Source of the DNA: Shewanella litorisediminis
GTDB taxonomy: Bacteria; Pseudomonadota; Gammaproteobacteria; Enterobacterales; Shewanellaceae
Assembly: GCF_016834455.1 (NCBI RefSeq)
Contig: NZ_CP069213.1
Coordinates: 3,883,501 to 3,947,500, forward strand
DNA: 64,000 bases
Reading direction: 5' to 3'
The first letter of the stretch is position 1. Each line of letters begins with the position of its first letter. The translations under genes were made by a program, and so were the position numbers. Shown here in pieces: positions 55,640 through 63,903 of the stretch. The notes under the pieces are model-generated. The model saw only the letters and a list, made by a program, of their open reading frames with translations. It searched no databases and had not been told where the DNA came from.

Positions 55640-56914
55640 ATGCATTCTGGAAATAGCAAGCCACTCGATATGGCTGTGGATGTTGTGATTATCGGGGCCG
55701 GTCCCTCCGGCGCTATTGCCGCCAGCCTGCTGCACAAGGCCGGTAAACGGGTGCTGGTGCTTGAGCGGCAACACTTCCCGCGCTTTTCCATTGGCGAGAG
55801 TCTGCTGCCCTGCTGCATGAATTTTATCGAAGAGGCTGGCATGTTGGAGGCAGTGAATGCCGCCGGTTTCCAATTTAAGAATGGCGCCGCATTTCGCCGA
55901 AACGGTGTGTACACCACCTTCGATTTTACCGATAAGTTCACCCCGGGCCATGGCACCACCTTCCAGGTGCAGCGCGGCAACTTCGACAAGCTGCTGGCAG
56001 ACACAGCCGAGGCGCAGGGCGTGGAAATTCGCTACGGTCACACGGTTGAAAGTATCGACATCAGCGGAAAACCAAGCCTGAGTGTGAGCACTGAGGCAGG
56101 TTACAGCTATCGGGTCGAAGCCGGGTTTATGTTGGATGCCAGCGGTTTTGGGCGGGTACTGCCACGGCTTCTGGAGCTGGAGCGCCCCTCCAACCTGCCT
56201 TCCCGAATGGCGATTTTCACCCACGTCGAAGACAACATCAGCGACCCTGAATTCGACCGAAATAAGATATTAATCAGCGTCCACCCCGAGCATCAGGACA
56301 TCTGGTACTGGCTCATTCCCTTCAGCAATGGCCGCTGCTCCCTGGGCGTGGTGGCTGAGCCCCATCTGCTTGCACGCCTCGACGGCTCACAGGAAGACAA
56401 ACTGATGCAGGTGGTACGTGAAGAGCCGGGCCTTAAAGAGCTGCTTAAGGATGCCGTGGTAGTACAGGAATGCGCCGAGCTTAAGGGCTATTCGGCCAAC
56501 GTAAGCCAGCTTGCCAGCGACAAGTTTGCTCTCTTGGGTAACGCCGGTGAGTTCCTCGACCCCGTGTTCTCCTCAGGCGTGACCATTGCCATGCAGTCAG
56601 CCTCCCTTGCCGCCCGCAACCTGCTCAAACAATTGGATGGCGAAACCGTGAATTGGCAACGCGATTACGCAGAGCCCTTGATGACAGGCGTGAATTGTTT
56701 CCGCACCTATGTTCAGGCCTGGTACGAAGGCACCTTCCAGGAGGTGATCTTCTTTGACAGGCCCAACCCGACCATCAAGCAAATGATCTGCTCCATCCTT
56801 GCCGGCTACGCATGGGATACGGAAAACCCCTTCGTGAAAGAATCGCAAAGACGCCTGAATATGGTGGTAGAATTGTGCCGCGAGGCCAAGGCCGAGGCTC
56901 AAGGGAAGGCTTAA
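55640..56914 (+). CDS. FAD-dependent halogenase/hydroxylase-like enzyme of the APE cluster
   Basis: This 424-residue flavoprotein has the FAD Rossmann motif GAGPSG (residues 19-24), FSIGESLLP (49-57), Lys80 in GFQFKNGAAF at the position of the catalytic lysine of flavin-dependent halogenases, and WYWLIP (222-227), the WxWxIP motif said to exclude monooxygenase chemistry in halogenases. Relatives include hydroxylases and geranylgeranyl-reductase-like proteins, so function is not fixed. Xanthomonadins, a related pigment class, are brominated. It starts directly after the MMPL stop. Confidence 0.78.
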   Translation: MHSGNSKPLDMAVDVVIIGAGPSGAIAASLLHKAGKRVLVLERQHFPRFSIGESLLPCCMNFIEEAGMLEAVNAAGFQFKNGAAFRRNGVYTTFDFTDKFTPGHGTTFQVQRGNFDKLLADTAEAQGVEIRYGHTVESIDISGKPSLSVSTEAGYSYRVEAGFMLDASGFGRVLPRLLELERPSNLPSRMAIFTHVEDNISDPEFDRNKILISVHPEHQDIWYWLIPFSNGRCSLGVVAEPHLLARLDGSQEDKLMQVVREEPGLKELLKDAVVVQECAELKGYSANVSQLASDKFALLGNAGEFLDPVFSSGVTIAMQSASLAARNLLKQLDGETVNWQRDYAEPLMTGVNCFRTYVQAWYEGTFQEVIFFDRPNPTIKQMICSILAGYAWDTENPFVKESQRRLNMVVELCREAKAEAQGKA

Positions 56915-57564
56915 TGAGATTACGACTGCTGCTGACATTTTTCGTGCTTTTGGCCACCACCGGCTGCACCCAGCTGTTGCTGCGCCAAACCTGTCTCGGC
57001 CTGTCTACCAACGTCAACTACTGTCTGGCGCCGCTGCCTGTGCAGGCAAAGGAGCTACGGGAGAACCCTGGCGCCCCAAAGCCACAAAGGGCTCCCAAGG
57101 CACCCTCAGAAACGCCAACACCGAAGAACCAAAGCCAGACCCAGAAAGTCAGCATTGATATTAATGGCAAACGCCACGAACTCTTAAGCCAGCTCGAACT
57201 CGATGGCCATATCCTTTCTGTGGTGGGTTTGGCGCCGATGGGCCAACCCCTGTTTGATGTTCGCTTCGATGGCAACACCCTCAGCAGCGAACAAAGTGTG
57301 CTGCTTGGGGATAATTTCCACGCCGAATACCTCATTGCTTTGTTGCAGCTCATCTATTGGCCCGAAAATGATCTCAATGCCGCCCTGTCGGGAGGGAAGG
57401 TGAGCGAGCAAGCCTGTCAGCAAAGTCGATGCCGGGTGTTGAACTCACCAGAGGATGGCGACCTCATTTACATAAGTTACAGTCATCAGGAACCCTGGCG
57501 GGCCACGGTAATGCTGGACATGCCTTCAGCCGGGATGAAGCTGAAAATCACCCCCTTGGTTTAA
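56914..57564 (+). CDS. DUF3261 outer-membrane lipoprotein of the APE cluster
   Basis: This 216-residue lipoprotein has lipobox TTGC at Cys18, a Pro/Lys-rich linker (about 45-75), then the DUF3261 domain (ELDGHILSVVGLAPMGQPLF; AEYLIALLQLIYWPENDLN). Such proteins are constant partners of APE clusters, possibly receiving the pigment lipid at the outer membrane as LolB does for lipoproteins. Start overlaps the flavoprotein stop (TAATG). Confidence 0.82.
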   Translation: MRLRLLLTFFVLLATTGCTQLLLRQTCLGLSTNVNYCLAPLPVQAKELRENPGAPKPQRAPKAPSETPTPKNQSQTQKVSIDINGKRHELLSQLELDGHILSVVGLAPMGQPLFDVRFDGNTLSSEQSVLLGDNFHAEYLIALLQLIYWPENDLNAALSGGKVSEQACQQSRCRVLNSPEDGDLIYISYSHQEPWRATVMLDMPSAGMKLKITPLV

Positions 57565-57609
57565 CCCGGGCCGGCGCATTTTCAGCAGTCAAGTTTAGGA
57601 AGATACAGA

Positions 57610-58818
57610 GTGACCCAGATAGCCATCACAGACACAGGTTTATGCACTCCCCTTGGGATGAGTGCCGCCGAGATCCTGCCTCGTCTTCTCGGGGGAGACA
57701 CCCGTGGCATGGCGCCGCGAGCCGATCTGCTGGCTACCGGCCCCACTCTGGTGGGGGAAGTGACGCAAGCCTTGCCACAGCTGCCCGACACCCTGGCGCA
57801 GTTCAACTGCCGTAATAACCAATTGCTGCTGTCTGCTGCCATGCAGATTGCCCAAACCGTCGAGCACGCCAAGCGGACATTTGGCGCCGACAGAATTGGC
57901 GTGGTGCTGGGCACCTCCACCTCGGGGATTTCCAAGGGCGAAGAGGCGCTGGCTTACCGCGCCCTGCACGGCGCATTCCCCGCCGATTATCATTACTTCC
58001 AGCAGGAGCTTGGCAGCACCAGCGACTTTTTGCGTCAGCACTTTGAACTCGATGGCCCCTGCTACACCCTGTCCACCGCCTGTTCGTCCAGCGCCAAGGT
58101 GTTTGCCAGCGCCAAGCGATTACTCAATGCCAACCTGTGCGACATGGTGATAGTGGGCGGCGTCGACAGCCTCTGTCACCTCACAGTCAACGGCTTCGAT
58201 GCACTGGAGTCAGTGTCCAAAGGCCACTGCAACCCTTTCAGCGCCAATCGCGACGGCATCAACATCGGTGAAGGCGCGGCGCTCTTTACCCTGGTTCGCG
58301 GTGACGGCCCTGTGCTGCTAAGCGGCTGCGGTGAGTCCGGCGATGCCCACCATATCTCGGCGCCCCATCCCGAAGGGCGCGGCGCCATCGATGCCATGCG
58401 CTCGGCGCTCAAAGACGCCGGCCTTAAGCCATCCGACATCGATTACGTTAACCTGCACGGCACCGCCACACCGAAAAACGATGCCATGGAGAGCCGCGCC
58501 GTCTGTGCCGTTTTTGAAGGCAATTTGCCCCCCTGCAGCTCCACCAAGCCGCTCACCGGCCATGCCCTCGGCGCCGCCGGTGCCATTGAAGCGGCCTTTT
58601 GCGTGCTGCTGCTGAGCGAGGGCAATCGCGGCCTGCCGCCTCAGGTATGGGACGGCATAGCCGATGCCAACGACCCACAGCTGCCGCTGGTGCCCATGCC
58701 TTCCAAAAAAGCCCTGGCTGACCAACGCCCCATCCGCCATGTGATGAGCAACTCCTTTGCCTTTGGCGGCAGCAATGCCAGTTTGATTTTCAGCCGGGGA
58801 GGTCAGCATGACTCATAA
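57610..58818 (+). CDS. apeO: Beta-ketoacyl-ACP synthase ApeO
   Basis: This 402-residue condensing enzyme has the Cys158-His283-His319 triad (STACSSSAK, NLHGTATPKN, TGHALGAAG). It extends the aryl polyene chain with malonyl-ACP, presumably as a heterodimer with the chain length factor at the cluster start. GTG start with AGGAAGA ten bases upstream. Its end overlaps the dehydratase gene by 11 bases. Confidence 0.9.
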   Translation: MTQIAITDTGLCTPLGMSAAEILPRLLGGDTRGMAPRADLLATGPTLVGEVTQALPQLPDTLAQFNCRNNQLLLSAAMQIAQTVEHAKRTFGADRIGVVLGTSTSGISKGEEALAYRALHGAFPADYHYFQQELGSTSDFLRQHFELDGPCYTLSTACSSSAKVFASAKRLLNANLCDMVIVGGVDSLCHLTVNGFDALESVSKGHCNPFSANRDGINIGEGAALFTLVRGDGPVLLSGCGESGDAHHISAPHPEGRGAIDAMRSALKDAGLKPSDIDYVNLHGTATPKNDAMESRAVCAVFEGNLPPCSSTKPLTGHALGAAGAIEAAFCVLLLSEGNRGLPPQVWDGIADANDPQLPLVPMPSKKALADQRPIRHVMSNSFAFGGSNASLIFSRGGQHDS

Positions 58819-59311
58819 GCTTTGGGATGGCGCGCCGCTTTCTGGCATAGACGTGGAAACCTTTTTGCCCCATCGCCGCCCCATGGTGCTGATTGATAGA
58901 GTGCTGAAGCACGGCCATGACAGCCTGCTCACCGCCACCCATATCAGCGAAACCAGCCCCTATTTTGATGAGGCTCTTGGCGGCGTGCCCAACTATGTGG
59001 GCATAGAGTACATGGCGCAAAGTATTGCGGCGCTCGCCGGGGTCGAAGCCACCCTGCGGGGCGAGCCCATTCAGGTGGGTTTTTTGCTGGGGTCGCGCAA
59101 GCTCTCCATGCCGCACGCCTTCTTTGCGCTGGGCGAAACCTACACCACCCACGTAAAACGCCTTTATCAGGAAGACACTGGCCTTGCGGTATTTGACTGC
59201 CGCATTTTCCACGGCGACACCCAAGTCGCCGAGGCCAATGTCAATGTGTTCCAACCTCAGGACACAGACGCCTATATTCGTGAGAGCCAAGGCTCATCTA
59301 CCAGTATCTAG
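58808..59311 (+). CDS. apeP: 3-hydroxyacyl-ACP dehydratase ApeP
   Basis: This 167-residue hot-dog dehydratase includes FLPHRRPMVLIDRVL, the family opening, then NYVGIEYMAQSIAALAG with the catalytic Glu/His region. It pairs with ApeI for the repeated dehydration that leaves conjugated double bonds. ATG at 58808 lies inside the ApeO end. Confidence 0.9.
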   Translation: MTHKLWDGAPLSGIDVETFLPHRRPMVLIDRVLKHGHDSLLTATHISETSPYFDEALGGVPNYVGIEYMAQSIAALAGVEATLRGEPIQVGFLLGSRKLSMPHAFFALGETYTTHVKRLYQEDTGLAVFDCRIFHGDTQVAEANVNVFQPQDTDAYIRESQGSSTSI

Positions 59312-59326
59312 CACAGGAGCATAACA

Positions 59327-60052
59327 ATGACTAAAAGAGTCCTGGTGACAGGTTCCAGCCGCGGCATTGGCAAGGCCATTGCCCTGCGCCTTGCATCTCA
59401 AGGCTACGATATTGCCGTGCATTACCACTCAAACCTGGCCGCCGCCGAAGCAACATCCAGCGAAATTGCCGCCCTTGGCGTGAAAGTAAGCCTGCTTAAA
59501 TTTGATGTGGCCGACCGCGCTGCCGTGCGCGCCGCCATCGAGGCCGATATCGAAGCCAATGGCGCCTACTACGGCGTGATACTCAATGCCGGCATCAACC
59601 GCGACACCGCCTTCCCGGCCATGACTGATGACGAGTGGGACAGCGTTATTCACACCAACCTCGACGGCTTTTACAACGTGGTGCAGCCCACTGTGATGCC
59701 GATGATCCAAAGCCGTAAAGGCGGGCGCATCATCACTTTGGCATCGGTATCGGGCATTGCCGGCAACCGTGGACAGGTGAACTACAGCGCCTCCAAGGCC
59801 GGACTTATCGGCGCCACCAAGGCGCTGTCGCTGGAGCTCGCCAAGCGCAAGATCACCGTTAACTGTATCGCCCCCGGCCTGATTGAAACCGACATGGTGA
59901 GCGAGTTCCCCGCCGACATGGTCGACCAGCTGGTGCCGATGCGCCGCATGGGCAAGCCGGAAGAAATCGCCGCACTGGCAGGCTTTTTGATGTCCGATGA
60001 TGCAGCCTACATCACCCGTCAGGTGATTTCGGTAAACGGAGGCATGCTGTGA
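59327..60052 (+). CDS. apeQ: 3-ketoacyl-ACP reductase ApeQ (FabG-like)
   Basis: This 241-residue short-chain dehydrogenase has TGSSRGIG (8-15), Ser140, Tyr153 and Lys157 (NYSASKAG), and Asn111, the full catalytic set. It reduces each beta-keto intermediate with NADPH. AGGAG precedes the start. The end overlaps ApeR by four bases (GTGA). Confidence 0.92.
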   Translation: MTKRVLVTGSSRGIGKAIALRLASQGYDIAVHYHSNLAAAEATSSEIAALGVKVSLLKFDVADRAAVRAAIEADIEANGAYYGVILNAGINRDTAFPAMTDDEWDSVIHTNLDGFYNVVQPTVMPMIQSRKGGRIITLASVSGIAGNRGQVNYSASKAGLIGATKALSLELAKRKITVNCIAPGLIETDMVSEFPADMVDQLVPMRRMGKPEEIAALAGFLMSDDAAYITRQVISVNGGML

Positions 60053-61281
60053 GCCGCCGGGTTGTGGTCACAGGCTTTGGCGGTATTACCAGCCTCGGCC
60101 ATGACTGGCCGTCGATTGCAACAAGCCTTAAAGCGATGCAAAACAAGGTGGTACGCATGGACGAGTGGGACAGGTTCGATAACCTCAACACCCGCCTTGG
60201 GGCGCCCGTGACCGACTTTGAAGTGCCCTCCCACTATTCGCGCAAAAAAATCCGCTCCATGGGACGGGTATCCCTGATGGCGACCCGCGCCAGTGAACTG
60301 GCGCTGGAAGATGCCGGGCTCCTTGGCAGCGACTTTCTGACCTCGGGCGAAGTGGGCATTGCCTATGGCTCTTCCACCGGCAGCACAGATCCCCTGATTG
60401 GCTTTGGCCGCATGCTCGAATCCGGCGACATGTCCGGCATCGACGCCACCAGCTATATCCGTATGATGGCCCATACCACAGCGGTGAACGTGGGGGTGTA
60501 TTTCGGTCTCAAGGGCCGTATTCACACCACCTCCAGCGCCTGCACCTCCGGCAGCCAGGGCATAGGTTACGCCTATGAGGCCATTAAGTACGGCATGCAA
60601 ACCGCCATGCTGGCCGGTGGCGGCGAAGAGCTGTGCGCCAGCGAGGCCGTGGTGTTCGACACCCTGTTTGCCACCAGCACCCAAAACGCCACGCCCGAGC
60701 TGACGCCGCGGCCGTTTGATAAACACAGAGACGGCCTGGTGATAGGTGAAGGCGCCTGCACCCTGGTGCTGGAAGAGCTGGAGCACGCCAGGGCCCGCGG
60801 CGCCCACATTTATGCCGAGCTGATTGGTTTTGGCACCAACAGTGACGGCCTGCATGTGACCCAGCCCAACTCGCCCACCATGGAAGGGGCCATCCGTTTG
60901 GCGCTGAAAGATGCCGCGCTGGACGCCGATGCCATCGGCTATGTGAACGCCCACGGCACTGCCACTGACAGGGGGGATGTGGCCGAAACCCGTGCCACCG
61001 CCGCCGTGTTCGGCAGCCGTATGCCAATTTCATCTCTCAAAAGCTATACCGGACACACCCTCGGTGCCTGCGGCGCACTGGAGGCCTGGTGCAGTATCAT
61101 GATGATGAACGAGGGCTGGTTTGCCCCAACCATTAATCTTGAAGAAATCGATCCCGACTGCGGCGAGCTCGACTATATCCGCGGCGAACTGCGCCAGCTC
61201 GAAACGGACTATGTGATGAGCAATAACTTCGCCTTCGGCGGCATCAACACCTCACTGATCTTTAAGCGCTGGCGGGCATAA
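60049..61281 (+). CDS. apeR: Beta-ketoacyl-ACP synthase ApeR
   Basis: This 410-residue condensing enzyme has Cys165-His302-His336 (TTSSACTSGSQ, NAHGTATDRGD, TGHTLGACG). In APE systems the second ketosynthase may act in initiation or in the first condensation. GTG start overlapping ApeQ. It ends the biosynthetic block. Confidence 0.9.
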   Translation: MSRRVVVTGFGGITSLGHDWPSIATSLKAMQNKVVRMDEWDRFDNLNTRLGAPVTDFEVPSHYSRKKIRSMGRVSLMATRASELALEDAGLLGSDFLTSGEVGIAYGSSTGSTDPLIGFGRMLESGDMSGIDATSYIRMMAHTTAVNVGVYFGLKGRIHTTSSACTSGSQGIGYAYEAIKYGMQTAMLAGGGEELCASEAVVFDTLFATSTQNATPELTPRPFDKHRDGLVIGEGACTLVLEELEHARARGAHIYAELIGFGTNSDGLHVTQPNSPTMEGAIRLALKDAALDADAIGYVNAHGTATDRGDVAETRATAAVFGSRMPISSLKSYTGHTLGACGALEAWCSIMMMNEGWFAPTINLEEIDPDCGELDYIRGELRQLETDYVMSNNFAFGGINTSLIFKRWRA

Positions 61282-61316
61282 GGCTGCCAACTCCCAACAG
61301 GACGACAGGAGAACAC

Positions 61317-62057
61317 ATGAAGAAAATTGCACTGATGTTATTACTCAGCATGGCGTGGTTACCGCAGGCCATGGCGGCCAGGGAGTACACCAGGGAGGAA
61401 TACATCGAAATTTTCAAAGGGCATAACGAAGTCGCTCAGCACAGGGCCATCGAGACTCTGGTTCTCACAGGGCTCAGTGACCCCGAGATTTTTGACCAGG
61501 TAGAGCAGCGGCTGCTTGAAAGCCTGCCCTACGCCACTGACAGGGATGGTGTGGACGAAAGTGCCTGGCTGATGAAAGCCCTTGGTTATTCAGGCAACCC
61601 CAAATACCTGACAACACTTAAAAACATCGAGCAAGGCGACCATCACCGTAAGGTGCGTGGCTACGCCAAAAAGTCGATCGCGGAATTGCAGTTATTCCAA
61701 CTCTGGAATCCGGTGATCACCAACACAGCCAGCTTCACCGAAGGGCAGAGCCAGCGCACCAATATGTTGGCGAATGGACTCAAGAGCGAGGATTTGGGAC
61801 TGATGGTCAGATCGGTGCGTTACATGGCCAATCAACGCAACACAGAGCCATTTCTGATGGATATTATTGCCGCTGAGCTGGAAAACCCACGTTTGCTGAC
61901 CCAGGACAATGAATCACAGGATGTCTATGCCTGGTATGCCAAGGTGCTGGCAAGCAGCGGTGACGAAAAATACAAACCCTTGCTGAACAAGCTGACCCAG
62001 AGCCCCTTTAAAAAGGTCGCCAAGCACACCAAAAAGGCACTGGCCCAATATTACTGA
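61317..62057 (+). CDS. Periplasmic HEAT-like repeat protein at the end of the APE cluster
   Basis: This 246-residue protein has a signal peptide (MKKIALMLLLSMAWLPQAMA, cut before AREY), then a fully helical body with repeated pairs of helices that resemble HEAT/PBS-lyase-like repeats (AWLMKALGYSGNPKYLTTL, then AWYAKVLASSGDEKYKPLL). It has no cysteine and no enzyme motif. AGGAG lies seven bases upstream. It follows apeR by 35 bases in the same direction and may be the last gene of the operon. It overlaps the convergent HD-GYP gene by seven bases. Role unknown. Confidence 0.68.
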   Translation: MKKIALMLLLSMAWLPQAMAAREYTREEYIEIFKGHNEVAQHRAIETLVLTGLSDPEIFDQVEQRLLESLPYATDRDGVDESAWLMKALGYSGNPKYLTTLKNIEQGDHHRKVRGYAKKSIAELQLFQLWNPVITNTASFTEGQSQRTNMLANGLKSEDLGLMVRSVRYMANQRNTEPFLMDIIAAELENPRLLTQDNESQDVYAWYAKVLASSGDEKYKPLLNKLTQSPFKKVAKHTKKALAQYY

Positions 62058-63214
62058 GCCGGTGCCAGATTAGGGTACCGGAGCTGGGGCGCGTCGTGCA
62101 GGCGCGCCATGATATCTTCAATTTCGAGCTGAGACGCTTTCAGCGCCGCCACGCAGCGCTCCTCCAGCTTACCCGCCGCCACCATTCGATCGAGCTCGGT
62201 GAAGCACGCCTCCAGCGGCCAGGCTTCTTTATAGGGGCGTTGGCAACTCAGGGCATCAAAAATATCGGCCACTGTGACGATTCTCGCTTCGATGGGAATC
62301 GCCTTACCCTTGAGCCCGCGGGGGTAACCGCTGCCATCAAGGTACTCGTGGTGGCAGGCCACTATGTTCAGCATGATCTGTGAGTCGGGCAAGTCGCCCA
62401 AACCGAAGTCACCCAAAATCTTGTGGACTATCATTTCCCCTTTTTCCACATGGGTTTGCATCAACGCTCGCTCATCACCATTCAGCACACCGGCTTTGAG
62501 CAGCACACGATCCGGGATCCCTATCTTGCCCACATCATGGAGCGGTGCAAACAGGGCTATGTGCTCAATTTGTTCATCGCTGAGCCCCTCCTCATCCGCA
62601 ATGAATCTGGCAATCAGTCGGGAATAAGCCGCCATTCGGTCCAGATGTGAACCGGTTTCAAAGTCGCGTAGATCGGCAAAGTCACGTGCCACCAGGACCG
62701 AGGCCTGAATGATACGCACCGCGGTCAGCTCACTGCTTAAGGTCATATTCACCAGGTTGGCATACAGCAACATATCCCGCTGCTTGCTGGTATCAAACGC
62801 ACCGGGCCGCGACGAATCAAAAAACAAAAAGCCGATAAAGCGGCCGCTGTCGTACAAAGGTATCGTAAAAGACGACTGGTATCCCTGCTGCAAAAGCCAC
62901 ACGGAATGAGGGTTGTCGGGCGTGACTGTGGCATGGATATCGTGGATCACCCGACACTCTGCAGCGCTGGCCAATTCACTCAGAGACCGGCTGTCTTTCA
63001 GGCGATATTGATAGCCATGAATGGCTTCGCCTCTGCGGGTGCTGTTGATGAAGGTTTTCAAAAAGTCGGTGTTGGGATCGTAAAGCGCACAGGCAATGCG
63101 GTCTACTTCCGGGTAGGTCTCCAGCAGGCGGTCGTGGATCCTGGCGAGGCGATCACTGGCGTTACTTCCCTGCTGCCACCAAATGGCATGAATAGCCACA
63201 GCAGAATTAAACAT
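62051..63214 (-). CDS. HD-GYP phosphodiesterase with N-terminal GAF-like domain
   Basis: This 387-residue cytoplasmic protein has a GAF-like sensor region (about 1-165; RLKDSRSLSELASAAE, FIGFLFFDSSRPGAF) and an HD-GYP domain (about 190-375) with HDVGKIGIPD, HHEYLDGSGYPRGL, and ADIFDALSCQRPY. The full metal-binding set suggests activity, typically hydrolysis of cyclic di-GMP. AGGGA precedes the ATG. It converges with the APE-linked repeat protein; functional link to the cluster is not shown. Confidence 0.88.
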   Translation of the reverse strand: MFNSAVAIHAIWWQQGSNASDRLARIHDRLLETYPEVDRIACALYDPNTDFLKTFINSTRRGEAIHGYQYRLKDSRSLSELASAAECRVIHDIHATVTPDNPHSVWLLQQGYQSSFTIPLYDSGRFIGFLFFDSSRPGAFDTSKQRDMLLYANLVNMTLSSELTAVRIIQASVLVARDFADLRDFETGSHLDRMAAYSRLIARFIADEEGLSDEQIEHIALFAPLHDVGKIGIPDRVLLKAGVLNGDERALMQTHVEKGEMIVHKILGDFGLGDLPDSQIMLNIVACHHEYLDGSGYPRGLKGKAIPIEARIVTVADIFDALSCQRPYKEAWPLEACFTELDRMVAAGKLEERCVAALKASQLEIEDIMARLHDAPQLRYPNLAPAQ

Positions 63215-63314
63215 GCGCCCATCCCTGTAGAGTACGAGTTCACAGCATAACTATAGGACATGGGCTGTTAGCTGGGCCTTATCGATATCCAAAAAGCGCA
63301 CTCTGTCACGATAA

Positions 63315-63343
63315 TTGCACTTTGCTGTCCATAAGATTACTCT
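63315..63343 (+). promoter_or_regulatory. Probable sigma70 promoter of the rhodanese gene
   Basis: TTGCAC (63315-63320) and TACTCT (63338-63343) have a 17-base spacer and end 32 bases before the ATG. Confidence 0.45.
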
Positions 63344-63375
63344 TTATGAAATTTTTCTAATTTAAAGAGGTTAAC

Positions 63376-63693
63376 ATGCTGCACTCAATGCTCGCCAGAT
63401 TATCCGGCAGCGCACAACCTGCCGAATGCTGGCAACTGGTGAAACATGGCGCCACCCTGGTGGATGTCAGAAGCCCGGCAGAGTTTGCCCAGGGTCATTT
63501 GCCACAGGCTCTGAACATTCCGCTGGATACGCTGGAACAGTGGCAATCGGCTCAGGTCGACAAGGCGGCGCCTCTGGTGCTCTATTGCGGTGCAGGTATC
63601 CGCGCCCAAAAAGGATGCGATATTCTCAGAGCCAAAGGATTCAGCGCAGTCATCAATGGCGGCGCCATCAAGGATTTACTGGCGGGCGCTTAA
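63376..63693 (+). CDS. Single-domain rhodanese
   Basis: This 105-residue rhodanese-like protein has TLVDVRSPAEFAQGHLPQA-type opening and active-site Cys in YCGAGIRAQKG. It transfers sulfane sulfur in the family; the acceptor is unknown. There is no signal peptide, unlike PspE-type periplasmic rhodaneses. AGAGG eight bases upstream. Followed at once by a tiny gene. Confidence 0.85.
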   Translation: MLHSMLARLSGSAQPAECWQLVKHGATLVDVRSPAEFAQGHLPQALNIPLDTLEQWQSAQVDKAAPLVLYCGAGIRAQKGCDILRAKGFSAVINGGAIKDLLAGA

Positions 63694-63696
63694 GCC

Positions 63697-63903
63697 ATGG
63701 CAACACAGACTCCCAAAGCCTCATCCCCCGGGTTTGCCTTCAGCACGGGTCGTAATGCCTCAAGAAAGGTACGCTACGTGGAGTACAGTGAGGCCGGGCA
63801 AGGTTGCCCCATGTGCCGCCCAATGCTGGCCGACAGCGATAAAAAAATGCCCCTCGAACAGGAGGGGCCAAAACAGGATGATGAGAAGGAAAGTCGGGAT
63901 TAA
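63697..63903 (+). CDS. Small CxxC protein of unknown function
   Basis: This 68-residue polar protein has a single CPMC pair (QGCPMCRPM) and an acidic end. It starts three bases after the rhodanese stop, so co-translation is plausible and a sulfur- or redox-related role is conceivable. Its 3' part coincides with a terminator hairpin for the minus-strand gene, and it overlaps that gene's stop codon, which weakens the case that it is real. Confidence 0.4.
   Translation: MATQTPKASSPGFAFSTGRNASRKVRYVEYSEAGQGCPMCRPMLADSDKKMPLEQEGPKQDDEKESRD
63840..63870 (-). terminator. Terminator for the minus-strand gene at the window end
   Basis: On the minus strand GGCCCCTC-ctgttc-GAGGGGC is followed by ATTTTTTT, 30 bases after the stop codon at 63900. 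Confidence 0.7.

Noticed and set aside
60019..60954. Minus-strand open frame opposite apeR
   Set aside because: Shadow of a high-confidence ketosynthase with full catalytic triad.
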